64,000 nt of DNA from Cardiocondyla obscurior (Eukaryota > Arthropoda > Insecta > Hymenoptera > Formicidae): contig NC_091872.1 in the NCBI RefSeq assembly GCF_019399895.1, positions 4,472,395 through 4,536,394 on the forward strand, written 5' to 3'. Each line of letters opens with the position of its first letter. Within the stretch, counting starts at the first letter, position 1. The notes below the pieces were generated by a model that did not search any database, had not been told where the DNA came from, and was given only the letters and a program-made list of their open reading frames with translations. The position numbers and the translations under genes are program-made. Positions 1 through 13,385 of this stretch are shown here, piece by piece.

Positions 1-693
1 CTTGCCATTGCACTTCGCGACGTCCGCGAGCGAGTATCGAACCGAATCGGACATTTTTCGACCGAATATTGCGAGAAAAAAAAAGGGAAATTCATTCGCG
101 ACTGCAATATAAGTAACACGTGTCGGTGCACGGAGATTGCGGAGATCGGCGGTGTTCCCGTAAATTACAAATGATAAGCATATCGCGATTTAAACAGACG
201 ATAATTGTGCACCTTTTGCTGTTTTAATTCGTCGCTTTATTATGTAACCATTTATTGAATGCGTAATAATATACAGAAAGAATAAATTTGAAATATAAAA
301 ATTATATATACATATATATATTTTTTTAATGAAATTTAAAAAATATATAACGTATAATTTTATATAAATTTTATATAAATAAAAATAATTCGTCTGATTA
401 AATGAGACATCTTGCTCGAATTGCAAATAATGACGGTGGCAGTTTATAAAGAATTTTTATTAAAACTAAAGAAAAAGGAATAAATTCTCCTAATTAAACT
501 TGAGGTATACTACTATAAATTAGATGTTTGATTTATTGACGATTCGTACTACTGGGCACTTTCGTGGCTTTAATTCCCTTAAAAACCGCTACGAGACGTT
601 ACTTGCTTAGTGCAATCGTGAAGCGTGTACTGCGTGTAGACTGTTGCCCGCTTGCCCAGTACAGGCAGTTTAGTTGAGTTTAACCCAGTTGCA
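1..693. other. 5' flank and 5' UTR region of CTR9
   Basis: No coding exon is recognisable here. The first 190 bases are fairly CpG-rich and could be an edge of a neighbouring gene, but nothing in them can be named. About 235-400 is strongly AT-rich. The stretch 540-693 directly before the CTR9 start is the likely core promoter and 5' UTR. I see no clear TATA box or TCAGT-type initiator in it, so the start of transcription cannot be placed. Confidence 0.5.
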
Positions 694-3600
694 ATGGCGG
701 GTTCCATAGAGATACCGCTTCGTGATACAGACGAGGTAAGCATATATTCTTCATTGATCGCGTAGTTCATATTTTTTTATGCTCCGTAACGAGATGTTGA
801 TTGCAAGAGAATCGGTCGAGTCGTGAGGGGCGGAGAACTTTTACGGTGGTTAGCGATATCAATACGCACCTAACCTAATTCAGAGATACGTTTCCCCTAA
901 TCAAATAAATATCATTATACAAGACGGCATACGTATTACGTGTACTCTGATATATCGTTTCAACAGCTTGGCACTTAGTATTTATTTTTAATAGAATTTA
1001 AAGAAAAACTGTCTTAATTTTCTTTAAATTTGAGTACTGATAATGTGATTATGTGACAATATATGAGTAAAATGATATAAGAAATGACTAAAGTAAAAAA
1101 TTTATATTGTTGCTTTTAATTTCGTAGGTTATAGAACTTTATTTAGATCAACTGCCAGATGGAGATGAAGTCCTGGGAATTTTGCGGCAGGAACATGCAC
1201 AACTTACTATCTGGGTCAATTTGGCTGTATGTAGAATGTAGATAATCGAAAAATTTATATTACAGTGTTTTAATTTATTTGGTTGTTTCAGCTTGAATAT
1301 TATAAACAGCAAAAGATTGATGATTTTATTAAAATACTTGAATCTTCTCGTATTGATGCAAATATTGATTACCGTGATTATGAAAAAGATCAAATGCGTG
1401 CACTTGATATGTTGGCTGCCTACTATGTTCAGGAAGCCAATAAAGAAAAAAATAAAGATAAAAAAAGAGATCTCTTTACAAAAGCTACTTTGTTATATAC
1501 AACAGCTGACAAGATTATCATGTATGATCAGGTACATAAAATCATATGATTTCAATATTAATATAAATAACCTTTTCTTTAACATGTTATCTTTAACTTA
1601 ATAACCTGTTATTTTTATATTGTAGAATCATTTGCTCGGTCGGGCTTATTTCTGTCTGCTTGAAGGTGACAAAATGGAGCAGGCTGACGCACAATTTAAT
1701 TTTGTTTTAAATCAATCACAAAATAATATTCCTTCTTTACTTGGCAAAGCTTGCATCGCTTTTAATAAGAAAGATTACAGAGGTGCTCTTGCATTTTATA
1801 AAAAAGCCCTTAGAACTAATCCAAATTGTCCAGCTGCAGTCAGACTAGGAATGGGACATTGTTTTATGAAATTAAATAATCAAGAGAAAGCACGACTTGC
1901 ATTTGAGAGAGCTTTACATTTGGATGGGCAATGTGTTGGGGCACTAGTTGGCCTCTCAGTCTTGAAACTGAATCAACAAGAACCCGAAAGCATAAGAACC
2001 GGCGTACAAATGTTATCGAAAGCGTATACGATAGATTCAACAAATCCGATGGTGCTGAATCATTTAGCAAATCATTTCTTTTTCAAAAAGGATTATAATA
2101 AGGTTCAACATTTAGCACTGCATGCATTTCATAATACGGAAAACGAAGCCATGCGAGCAGAAAGTTGCTATCAATTAGCAAGAGCATTTCATGTTCAAGT
2201 AAGTGATAAAACTACATTTAATTGACCGCCATGATACATTATGGCAAATTAATGAATACAATTATTTTAGGGCGATTACGATCAAGCGTTTCAATATTAC
2301 TATCAGGCAACACAGTTTGCTCCGCCCGTATTTGTACTGCCGCATTTTGGTTTAGGACAAATGTACGTTTATCGCGGAGATGCAGAAAATGTAAGTATAT
2401 ATATGCGTTATAAAAAATAATAAATTATTCGCACTGGCAAGTAAAATAATTTTATCTTCTATAAAAAGGCAGCCCAATGCTTCGAAAAAGTTTTAAAAGC
2501 ACAACCTGGAAATTACGAAACTATGAAGATTCTTGGTTCGCTCTACGCTAACTCAAGCTCTCAATCGAAACGCGATATTGCAAAAAATCATTTGCGAAAA
2601 GTAACGGAACAATTTCCCGATGACGTTGAAGCTTGGATCGAGTTAGCACAGATATTGGAGCAAAGTGATTTAACCGCAGCTTTGAATGCTTATGGAACCG
2701 CAACTAGGATTTTAAAAGAAAAAGTTCAAGCAGACATACCGCCAGAAATTTTAAATAACGTAGGAGCATTGCATTACAGGTATATATTTTTTTATTGTAT
2801 ATTTAATATATATTTTTATTATTTCTTTTACTTTATGTATTATGTTACGTTTTATTTTCAGGCTCGGTAACTTGGAAGAAGCCAGAAAAAATTTAGAAGA
2901 ATCTCTAGCGCGTTCAAAAGCGGACGCCCTACATGATTCGGTTTATTATAATTCGATATCAGTGACCACGACGTATAATTTAGCGCGCCTTAATGAGGCG
3001 TTGTGTGTATTTGATCGAGCAGAGAAACTATACAAAGATATTTTGAAAGAACATCCGAATTACGTCGATTGTTATTTGAGACTCGGTTGTATGGCCAGAG
3101 ATAAAGGACAGATATACGAGGCGTCCGATTGGTTCAAAGACGCCTTGAGAATCAATAACGAACATCCGGACGCGTGGTCACTGTTGGGTAATTTGCATTT
3201 GGCCAAGATGGAATGGGGCCCTGGCCAGAAGAAATTCGAGAGAATTTTGAAAAACCCAACAACAAGCACTGACGCTTACTCTTTAATTGCGTTAGGAAAC
3301 ATTTGGTTGCAAACTTTGCACCAAAGTGGAAAAGATAAGGAAAGGGAGAAGCGGCATCAGGATCGAGCGTTAGCCATGTATAAACAGGTAACAAGTAATA
3401 TTTAATTAATTAGAACACCTATAATCACGATTGTAATTTTTAGGTTTTAAGAAACGACCCGAAGAATATTTGGGCTGCGAATGGTATTGGCGCAGTACTT
3501 GCGCATAAAGGTTGCGTAAATGAAGCTAGAGACATATTTGCTCAGGTACGCGAAGCAACAGCAGAATTCTGTGATGTCTGGCTGAACATTGCGCATATAT

Positions 3601-6038
3601 ACGTGGAGCAGAAGCAATTCGTCAGTGCCATTCAAATGGTAAATAACCAATATTTATATCATTATTGTATGAGAAATAATTAATTTAAAATTTACATTGC
3701 AGTATGAAAACTGTCTACGCAAATTCTATAAATATCATCATGTTGAAGTCTTGCAATATCTTGGAAGAGCTTATTTTAAAGCTGGCAAGCTGAAGGAAGC
3801 GAAATTGACGCTATTAAAAGTAATGATACACGAATATTTTTTTAGATTAATTTTTATTTTTAATTTTTAATCTTAAATTATGAATATATTTCTAGGCACG
3901 CCGTGTAGCTCCACAAGATACAGTTTTATTGTATAATATTGCTCTCGTGCTCCAACGTCTGGCCACGCAAATTCTTAAAGATGAAAAATCAACTCTAACT
4001 ACTGTACTACAGGCAGTTCACGAATTGGGCCTTTCACACAAATATTTTCAGTATTTGTCAGCGCATGGCGACCGGATGGAACAATTGGCTGAAAGTGAAG
4101 CCCGGAGGTGTCAAGATTTGTTATCCCAAGCACAGTATCATGTTGCTAGAGCGAGAAGATTGGACGAGGAAGAAAAGATGTTGAGACGAAAGCAAGAAGA
4201 AGAAAGGTATTTGTTGCTTTTACTACCGATAATTTTGTTCAAATTTCTATCATGGAATTTAAATTTACAGGCAAGCTTTCAAAATGCGTCAGACGGAAGA
4301 ACAACGTAAGCTGGAAGAGATGCGTCGTCAGAAAGAAGAAGAGATGTTGCAAAAACGACAAGAATACGTCGAAAAGACTAAAAACGCGCTGGTATTTGGT
4401 GAAATGCCTGTAGAGAAACCCGGACGAAAAGGTAAGAGACCTCGAACTGATCAATATATCAGTGATAGTGGAGGATCTGAAAGAGACGAAGGCAGAGAAG
4501 AAGTGCCAAAAGAAAGAAAGCGTAAGAGGAAGCCAAGTGGTGAAACTAAAGAGAGAAAGAGCAGAGGTAGAGGCAGGCGCAGGAAGGATGGAAGTGGCAA
4601 TAGTGGTAAGAAAATTAATGTATTTCTTTATGTAGTATACGTATAATATTATTTACTTTAATTATTAAATAAAATTTTGCAGGATCGGACAGTGATCAAC
4701 CGAAACGTAAGCGTGGTAAAAAAATTGCGGGTACTAGGAAAGAAAAATCGCGTAAGGGCACGGTTGAAACCCTTAAGGGTAAATTGGTTAAATCGAAGGA
4801 AACTATTTCAACGAGTGAGTCAGATAGCGATACGGGTGGCCTTAAAATCGCTAGCGGGTAAGCAAGAAAGTTTTAAATATCATATGTTTATCTGTAATTT
4901 CATATATAGATTAGTAAATTAGAATTAATTTAACTTATTAGAGTTGGCATTATATTTATGATTTTTAAACTACACTAAATATTGACATATGATTATATGT
5001 TTTAACTTTTTAGTTTAGTATAAAATTAACAAAATTATAATTAACTGTATTAAACTTTGTAATCATTTCTATTGTTCCAGAGGCGAAAGTGGAAACGAGA
5101 ATCAACCACATAGCAGCAGACGAATCGTGTCTGATTCTGAAGCTTCTCGTGCCTCACGCTCGAGATCTCGATCAAGATCAAAATCTGGGAGTCGTTCAAA
5201 AAGTAGTTCGCGTTCGCGTTCGCGTTCGCATTCGCGTTCACGTTCGCGTTCGCGTTCGCGTTCACGTTCACGTTCGCATTCGCGTTCGCGTTCGCGTTCG
5301 CGTTCGCGTTCGCGTTCGCGTTCTGCTTCCCGTTCACGATCTCCATCTCGTTCACGGTCACGGTCACGCTCACGCTCACGCTCTCGATCGCGATCTGTTT
5401 CTAAATCCAGATCCAGGAGCGTTTCAAGATCAAGAAGTCGTTCGGCATCTGGGTCAAGATCAGGGTCAGCCAAAAGTAGATCAAGATCACGGTCAGGTTC
5501 ACGCAAAAGTGGCTCACGATCAAGGTCTAACAGTGGGTCACGAAGAAGTGGATCAAAACCAAGATCAAGATCAAGGTCGAGTTCAAGAAAGAGTGGTTCT
5601 AGATCGAAATCGAGATCGAGGTCGAGGTCGAGGTCAAAGTCAAAATCAAAGTCAAAGTCGAAGTCGAGATCACCGGATGGTTCAAAGAAAGGCGCATCGC
5701 GATCAAGGTCCCGATCTAAAAGTGGTTCGCGTTCAGGTTCGGAAGAACGTCGATCGCGAAGCAAAAGTCGCTCACGATCTAAATCAAAATCTGTCTCGAG
5801 ATCTAAGTCAAGATCCAAAAGCGGTAGCAGATCACGATCTCGCTCTAGGTCGAAGAGCGGTTCTCGAAGTCGTAGCCCCAGTGGCTCAGCACGGTAAGTT
5901 TATCTTTTTCAAATAATGCAGTTATAATAATATATATACTTTATATATGGTACATTAAATATTGTTCTCTTTTATAGTTCCGCATCCCCGGTATCTAGAA
6001 AATCAGTGTCAGGAAGTGGAGGTAGCGATAGCGAATAA
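694..6038 (+). CDS. Ctr9: CTR9, TPR scaffold subunit of the Paf1 complex, with C-terminal RS domain (14 exons)
   Basis: Exons: 694-735, 1128-1226, 1292-1531, 1626-2198, 2271-2390, 2469-2779, 2862-3387, 3444-3638, 3703-3819, 3896-4206, 4271-4605, 4683-4857, 5081-5893, 5978-6038. All introns are GT-AG and all phases agree, giving 1305 residues. The N-terminus (GSIEIPLRDTDEVIEL), the LAAYYVQ, ADKIIMYDQNHLLGRA and ALRTNPNCPAAVRLGMGHC stretches, and the YVEKTKN motif match animal CTR9 closely. TPR repeats fill roughly residues 40-800. A charged coiled coil (about 820-890) and a Lys/Arg-rich linker (about 895-1015) follow, then an RS domain (about 1038-1286). In the family, CTR9 organises PAF1, CDC73, LEO1, RTF1 and SKI8/WDR61 on elongating RNA polymerase II and supports H2B ubiquitination and H3K4/K36 methylation in the nucleus. 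The start ATG has a purine at -3 and G at +4. Human CTR9 is shorter (about 1170 residues) with a Ser/Asp-rich rather than RS tail. Identity is certain; the 5' UTR is not defined. Confidence 0.96.
5207..5323 (+). repeat. In-frame hexanucleotide repeat (TTCGCG-type) coding Ser-Arg dipeptides
   Basis: A near-perfect tandem hexamer alternating tcg/cgt codons, with scattered TTCGCA and TTCACG variants, lies inside CTR9 exon 13 and encodes about 19 consecutive Ser-Arg pairs. RS coding continues downstream to 5893 with more varied codons (tca/aga, tct/cga), so only the first part looks like recent slippage. Because the unit is six bases long, length changes keep the reading frame. Confidence 0.93.
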
Positions 6039-6640
6039 ACCTGTCGCTCTCGTAATAATTATGACGCAGTTTACTACAATAAAAAGAAAACGATTACACG
6101 TAGACATAACCTATATAATTTTTATAAAGGTTGCTCTGACATTTTAAGACATAAACGAGCTGGTTAATTGACTCCATTAGATTAATTTTCTTTATAATAT
6201 TTAGAAAGTGTCTTTATAATGTGTAAGTAGCTTCAAAGCAATTTGTGTTTTTTCTTCTTTTTATTAAAGCGTATTAAATATTGTAATAATTGTTTTGCAA
6301 TTTTAATCCATTCTCATTTTGTCATGTAATAAAGTATATTATTAATAGACAAGTATTACAAGACCAAATATTCCAAAGTTAATTGCGAAATTTTTTCTTA
6401 CTTTATTTATTTAAAAAAGACGCAACATTATAATTTAATTTTTCTTTTATTAATAATAATGATAATCAGAAGGAAAAGAGCGATAATTTTGTGTATTATC
6501 ACATTATATAGAGTATATCATAGCACCGTGACGATAATATATGAAAAACATGAAGAAAAATTGTATCTGCAATAAATTACCTACGTTTTGTATTATAATA
6601 CATTAAATAAAACAACGAAATTGCACGTTGGATTGTTTCT
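6039..6640 (+). other. CTR9 3' UTR region with poly(A) signal candidates
   Basis: An AT-rich tail follows the CTR9 stop codon. Canonical AATAAA hexamers occur at 6328-6333, 6571-6576 and 6606-6611. The first, about 290 bases after the stop, is a reasonable end for a compact 3' UTR. Which one is used cannot be decided from sequence alone. Confidence 0.45.
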
Positions 6641-9600
6641 TTTATCTAAAATCAGGCGATATTTTTTTTAACTTAATCACGTTTTTTTTTTTTAACTAAA
6701 AGTTTCGCGAGGCTTATGACTCGCGATGTAATTGCGAAATAAATATGAAATAATCAATAGTCGTTTAGTAAAACGGTCGACGCTCCTACGTTTGAACGTA
6801 CTTATACGTCGTTATGCAAATATAATTAGATCACCCTGTGCCGTGCCATGTACCAGTGCACATATCGATCTTACAAGCGGTATAAAATAAATTATTAACG
6901 CTCATTCTCGAGGTGAATGACACATTCATGGTATAACTTGCGATGGCACTTTCTATGCAGGTTGTCGGTGACAACTTTACTTCCTTCGTACATTTTATTC
7001 TAATTTCCTAACTTTTTCATATCAATTCCCTCCTTCCACATTTTTCGAAAATTTAGGAATTTATCAAATAACTGCGAGGAAAAAAGTATTTTCTTTGCTT
7101 TGTTTTTTTTTTCCTTCACAAGAATACAGAAATTTAAAAAATGTTGAATTATACATATACAAAAATAAAGAAAATAAATATATTTTAGCATTGAAATGAA
7201 TATTTAATGCAAAGCTAAAATAATAATGAATTAAATGGTAATAAATAACGCTTTGGCGGTAAATTCACGTGAAATCCAATTACATTTAATAAATTTCTAC
7301 CAATATACTAATGACATTTATGTACAAACTAGGCATTAACATACAAAACCAGCTGCGTCTGTATAACAGTTAATTCTACGTGGGGAAGTGCACTTGCCAC
7401 GTGGTAATTTCATTATGAATGTTACACGAATATGGTCTTTGTAGAAAACGGATTAACCAGTTTCGGCGCGCGTCAGTGCCCGTCTGTGATTATGGTTTAA
7501 TTGTAATCGCATTTCCGGTTCAGCACTCGTCTGCCCCTATTGTCCGTGGGCTTAATTACTTCATCCGGTTTTAATTAATGAGCATATCGGCGGAGAAATC
7601 ACGTTGCAGTATCGTCACATCCGTCGCTCCTCGGTCTTTTCGTGACCTCTCGTGACTTCTACTCCTATCTATCACGTCGTTTACGTTATCGTCGGTTTTC
7701 TAACTGTAAAGACTCGGTCGAACTTTATCGTAAAGGCAGCCTAGTTCCATCGTGTCTATAAAGTCTGATAACTTCCTGTCAGGTGCACGACGTTATATAT
7801 GATTTCTGATATATTCACGTTGACGTATCTATCATACCTAAGGCACCATACATAAATCGTATCTACTGTTCTTCTTTCTCTCCTCCCGTTTTATTGTTTA
7901 AATTGAAATAAATTTAATACTTCAAAATAAAGTACGAAATAAAATTTAATCTTTTGATAAATAAATCTCAGGTATATCGATATGTCGGTAATTTTTTAAT
8001 GGTATTGGATCTATTGACTCAAAACTGCGGGAAGACGCCTCGAGCTCGGCGAGGAAATAAAAAAAAAAAAGCGTAATCAGAACTCGGCGTCGAGCTCGGC
8101 TTCCGAAAACTCTGCGCGAAAAGGACAGCGTTCAATTGACGAACGGACCTATCGCCGTCTCACTTTTTTTACGCGGTTGTCTCTTTTCCTCCAAGGGCCG
8201 AAATCTCTAATGGCTACTTCAGTCTAGTTGCGGAGGCTCGGGCGCGAGGACGTGTTTCTAATCGCTCTGTAATTACGCGTATTTTCCTGAGCTATTCCAC
8301 TCGTCGTTTTTTGCCGCGTTTCGTGCCTCGAATAAAGTGCTTCAGAAAGAAAAGGTTATGTCGAGTGATTTTGAGTGCTACAAGACGTCAGGATAATCCA
8401 GAATACCGTCACGGAAAGAAGGAAGGAAGGAAGGAAGGAAGGAAGGATGTCAAACGCCGTCGCCCGTAAATCACTCAATAGTAATTACCCAAAAATTTTT
8501 TAATTTATCGATATTCGTCGTGACTGTTTCGTCGAGAACTGTGGTTGGAAACCTTTATTTTCAAACCCAGTTTTTCTTTTTACGTCAGGTGCGTTTCACC
8601 GCTTTAATCTCAATAGCATATAAGCTCGGTAAATCTAGTGCCACACGTGGCAAGCAAGATTCCATTCCATACATATGTAATAACGCTATCAGCTACAGTG
8701 CGCGGAAGAGCGAGCACTTCGAATTTCCCACGAGTAATTTTCAGTCCCGTCGCTCATCGATAATAGTTAGCAATGCGCGAAATATCCTTAGATTCGGCAA
8801 AATCAATTACCCAAGCACATATATCACGATATCAGATTATCTAATTAATCAAATGTTAAAATATTTTACGTACAGGCCTTATTTCTCGAACACCGTCGAC
8901 TCGATATCGAATCGCACCACGTCGAACAAATAAACATTCATTATAGAAAATAAATGACTAAAAAAATTAACGTCAAGTTATCGCGAATATAATTTCCTGT
9001 TATACTTCTTACATTATTGAATTTGAATACCAGCGATATATATTCTCCGTAAATTCCTGCTACATCTTAATTATATGAAATGAAATCCACAAAAGTCTGA
9101 CAGTAATAATTAAGGATCTCGTTTCGGAAAATGAGCGGACTCGTCCTGCCAAGGGATGCCGAAATCTCCGTTGCGCCGAAATCTCCGTTCGTTATCATTA
9201 CGACCGCTTAACTCGCAAACGTAATCTTCGTTGAAGTGCTCGGTACATCTAGAGGGAAATCTTTAGTCTGATATACAAGAGGATCCAAGTCGACGAATGG
9301 TGATATTAAGAAAAGAGGGTGTCGTTCTAGTCTCTCCTACGGGCGTATACCGAGGAGCCCCAAATATTTGCCGTTTCGATTCACCGGTGCGTGGCGCGGT
9401 TTTATTTTCTCATTCTCGCTTTTGCTACCTCTTTCAATCATTTCGCCAATCCCGCTGAATTGGCTGGGCTACTTCAGCTTTTGTTGTTTCAGCTCATTTT
9501 CCTCTCTTTTTCTTCCCCTTTTAATTAACTTAACTCGGTGCTTACAATGTTTCGATGTTACGAAATAAGATGTCTTTCTGCCGGAAGATTTATTACTCGA

Positions 9601-12600
9601 GGATTTTTCTGACGTAATTAATTGCCTATCATGTCCAATAAGCGTAAATCAGAAGCGTAATAATTTACAACAAAAAAAGAATATCCGAAATGTGCGACGC
9701 GCAAGTAATCATTCACATTCTTCTTCATTTTACTGTCTTAGCTTTTCTATTTTTTTTTCTTTTTTTTTTAATGAAAAATAAGCAAACTACTTTTAGATGA
9801 TATCCGGTTTTTAAACTATATTTTCAACTTTAACGATCTCGGGTTTCTTGCAGTGTGATTATACAGGATTTCATGAAACCAATCATTGAAATAGGAGACT
9901 GCCTAACTTTGCCTCTTGGCAGACTGAAGTTTAATTAGTTCTACAACTTAGTATCACGGAATTATGCATAGCCACAGGTACGTCAAAGCCAATGCATTAT
10001 TATTTGCGCCACGTGTGTTTAGCCTGTCATTGTTCCGGAATTTGCAGTAACTCGCAACTCTCTCGCTTTTGTCACGCAATATCTTTAACGAACAGCGACG
10101 TTGCTCTTTTACATTTTGCGATATTGAAAAAAAAAAAGTCAAATTTGTCTTTTGTTATACAATATATTTCTAGAGCATCGGAGTCTCTTAAGTTCCATCT
10201 TCTAACACTCGTACGAAAACGCACTTTCTCAAAATTCAGAATCAAAGATAAAAATAAATTTTTACCCTCTAATGTGATTGCTAGCAATCTTTATTTTTAC
10301 GTACGCAAAAGTGAAATGGAGTTAAACATTCGTGAGGCAAAATCGTTTCCGCGAAAAATAATTATACGTTGATCTTTCATAAGACGCCGGGAGTATTCTC
10401 TTATCCGTCACGAAAAGCGGAAGATACACGATTCCTGTCTGAGGAAATTTAGTCTTGGAATTAAAGCCCGTGTAAAATTTTCGTTTTGGCATTTAATTTT
10501 CGCAAACGGGAAATTGCGCCCAGGAGCAAGGCGGTGATTAAAACAAAACCGTCCTGATAAGAGCGATTGCTAATGAATTGGCCTGGATTACGAAATCGGC
10601 TTGCTTGCCGCGACGGCAAAAATTGCTAGGGAACGTCATCGTAAACGATTATTGCGAGTGCTGGTACTCTAGAGTCGAGCGTTTTCGTTTGAATCGCTTC
10701 AGCAAGATTAATTACTATCGTTGCTCGTCGTTTATGCATGCCACTTGTTCCACGTCGAACGCTCATTACGTCGAGGGTTACGAATCGTTATCGCGTTGCA
10801 CGACATCAAGTTGTTGTCAGGTTATATCGTTGATTTAAGAGGTCCAAATAATTTTCAGGGGTTCAGGATAATAATTGATATTTCAATTAGCTGATTAAAG
10901 AACAATAGTTTAATCGGTACGTTGCGGTACGTTGCGAAAACGGTATGAGTTGAACCGATATGTATAATTTTTTTTTAAATAAATTGAAAATTGTCCAAGA
11001 ATGTTAGCTGGGTAGTCAAAGTGACATTTTTAATAAGCGATTTCCGACGAGTTATTATTTATGATCGACAGGAGATCGAGAGTGAAGCGATTCGGCGAAA
11101 TCGTAAAAGCGGTATATTAGTAGGTGGGTATCAATGACGTTTATACGCACACAGTGCTAAAATTACGACTGTGTAAATGCTAGAAGCTGGCACGTGTCTC
11201 CGCCTCGTAAACTTTATTGCCACATGCGTAAAGCATTCTGGGCGTTGAAACTTTAGCTTTACGATTCTTGATACGACTCCTATGACCGGAAGCAATCGTG
11301 ATCCGGTTAAGGGAGGAAAAATTCTTAGAAAGCGTCGTCACTTTTTTTCGTTTTCTTTTTCCTTTTTATCGCGGCATCTTCAGGACGATAAAATCCTATC
11401 ACCGCAGTTTTATTGTAATGAAATACGCGAGCTATATGTATATTAAACCTATAATCGTCGATCGAAGCTGATGCGAAATAAAAAATTGCATAAAGATTTC
11501 TATCGCAAAAAATTCATGTATCATCGAATTATTATTTTGTATATTTTAATTATTAGCATTAGAAAAAAAAATGTGTATGGCTTTGTGCTAACATAATTTT
11601 AACCGACGCGATTAATTAATGTAATTAAAACGAAATTGCCTTAATTTCAATTGATAGTTTCTAACATCGTGGTATTAATCGTAGAATACCATAGGATATT
11701 CAATTCGTCATATCTACAATTAGCGGAAATTGCTTTCTCGACGCTGAGTTCGTTAATTTCCTTCGCTCAATGAAAGTTTTAATTACTGAATTTTTACCAG
11801 ATAGCTTATTATGCTGTGGTTATACATCTACATAAAAATGCAATATCTTCGACGCTTTCCACAACATTGATCAACCCTCTCGACTTAAAGAGGGTCTCTC
11901 GACAAAAAAAAAAATCTCGAGCGGCGTGGTATCACGTTGATGCTCAGGAAATAAGGGAAAGCTGATCCAAGGGTACCGAGGGTGGTCTCTGTTGCGTCTT
12001 TATCAGATAAGGTTTAAGGTTACCGCAAACACTCGACCCCGAGGGAGTGGACGTTTCGCGATGTTTCCCCATTTTTTTTCCTTTTCCCTTTCGCGTCTCA
12101 TTTTGCTCCCATCGAAATTGCGAGGCTTTTATCATGACCCAATTCGACGATACTCGTCTTATCGTTCGGCAACGAGCTGGTTGGCTGATACGGAACGCGA
12201 TTTCGCATTATTCTTTGGAAACGAAAACGAATACGCGACGCGTCAAAGTACTCCTAGGAGCTCCTCGTCTAGGAGTTCGTCGCGATGGAGTTCCGATTGA
12301 ATTGAAGTGGATTTGCATTGTGCGAACTCACGATAATGTCCACGTACGTATGTATATGTAACGTTGTAATCGAATTTTGTTCAGCGACTGCTTTGGAGCA
12401 ATACGCGAGTAGAACGTTGTTGATACGAGTATGAAGACGAGACTTTTATCTGCTATTTTGCAAAATGTATAAAGTAGAATATAATTAAAAAAAAAAAAAA
12501 AGAAAAAAAAATTTAAGGAAGAAAGACAGATTAAAAGAGATTTAAGTATGATAAAAAAAATGTAAGCGCGTAAAATTGCAATAAATGATGCTATTACGCG

Positions 12601-13231
12601 GAGTTGTCTAGTCGTTGCGGATGCATTCGAATGACAATCTGACCTCGCGCGTTCTGGAGAGTGCCAATTCCATTTTTCCGGTTGGGAAGGCAATTTCTGT
12701 TAACTACAGTTTTCTAAGCGCCGGCAGCTGCGCACAACCCCCCTCGGAAATCTCTCGTCGCGGATGAGACGCATCCTTGGTCCCGGGGATGCAGAAGGGT
12801 CGTTATCAATTTCTTAAACGGCATGCATATTCATGCGTGCGTATCATATGCAAAACAAGACGGGAGCTCAGGCAAATATTTGCGCGTCGCCGACGACATT
12901 TTCCGCGAGAACGATGCGGGACGGATCTGCAATTCTGAGATCTTCATCGTCGTCAATCCGTCGGTTAAAGCGATTTATAGATATTGGATTACTGGTCACG
13001 TCTGTCCCTTTGGCCTTAAATACTAAGAGAAAGTACCGCAGCAATAGTGATCCTCCGTGAAATTCGGAATAAAACTAAGCTCGGAAAGAGTTATCTACGC
13101 TTCGCGTGCGTTATTTTTCAAAAAATCCCGATTTGTGCGCGTCATTATAATTGAATAATATGTGGTCGACGACGTGTTATCGGTTTAAGATATCAGATTA
13201 CAAATTGCAAAAAAAAAATCATGCGACTTAC
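6641..13231. other. Intergenic stretch without a recognisable gene
   Basis: Both strands were read. Only short open frames without family resemblance or convincing splice framing are present. The DNA is CpG-rich with many A/T homopolymers. Small landmarks are a perfect 8-bp DRE-like palindrome TATCGATA at 7975-7982, a GGAA microsatellite at 8417-8447, and two tandem copies of a 16-base unit (GCCGAAATCTCCGTTG-like) near 9158-9190. If the spliced minus-strand transcript near 13.2-13.7 kb is real, its downstream exons would lie here, but none was identified. Confidence 0.5.
8417..8447. repeat. (GGAA)n tetranucleotide microsatellite
   Basis: About seven uninterrupted GGAA/GAAG units are visible. 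It lies in intergenic DNA with no gene nearby, and is listed as a simple repeat only. Confidence 0.95.
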
Positions 13232-13275
13232 CAATCTGCATGAGCTTCAGCGGAGTTGTAAAATTCAGCCGGTGA
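13232..13275 (-). ncRNA. Candidate minus-strand exon (44 nt), noncoding or UTR
   Basis: On the minus strand this 44-base segment is preceded by a good acceptor (TTTTGTGTTACAG, pyrimidine-rich) and followed by a near-perfect donor, TTG|GTAAGT. Joined to the segment at 13386-13708, no frame is continuously open with a start codon, so it is best read as part of a 5' UTR or a long noncoding RNA. Only splice signals support it; there is no transcript evidence. Confidence 0.3.
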
Positions 13276-13385
13276 CTGTAACACAAAATAAAACATATTA
13301 TTGTAGACATGTTAGTATTTAAATTAATTTAAAGGTAAAGCTTTATTTTTATAAAGATTTTCTAAAAAAAAAAATTTATATTTAC

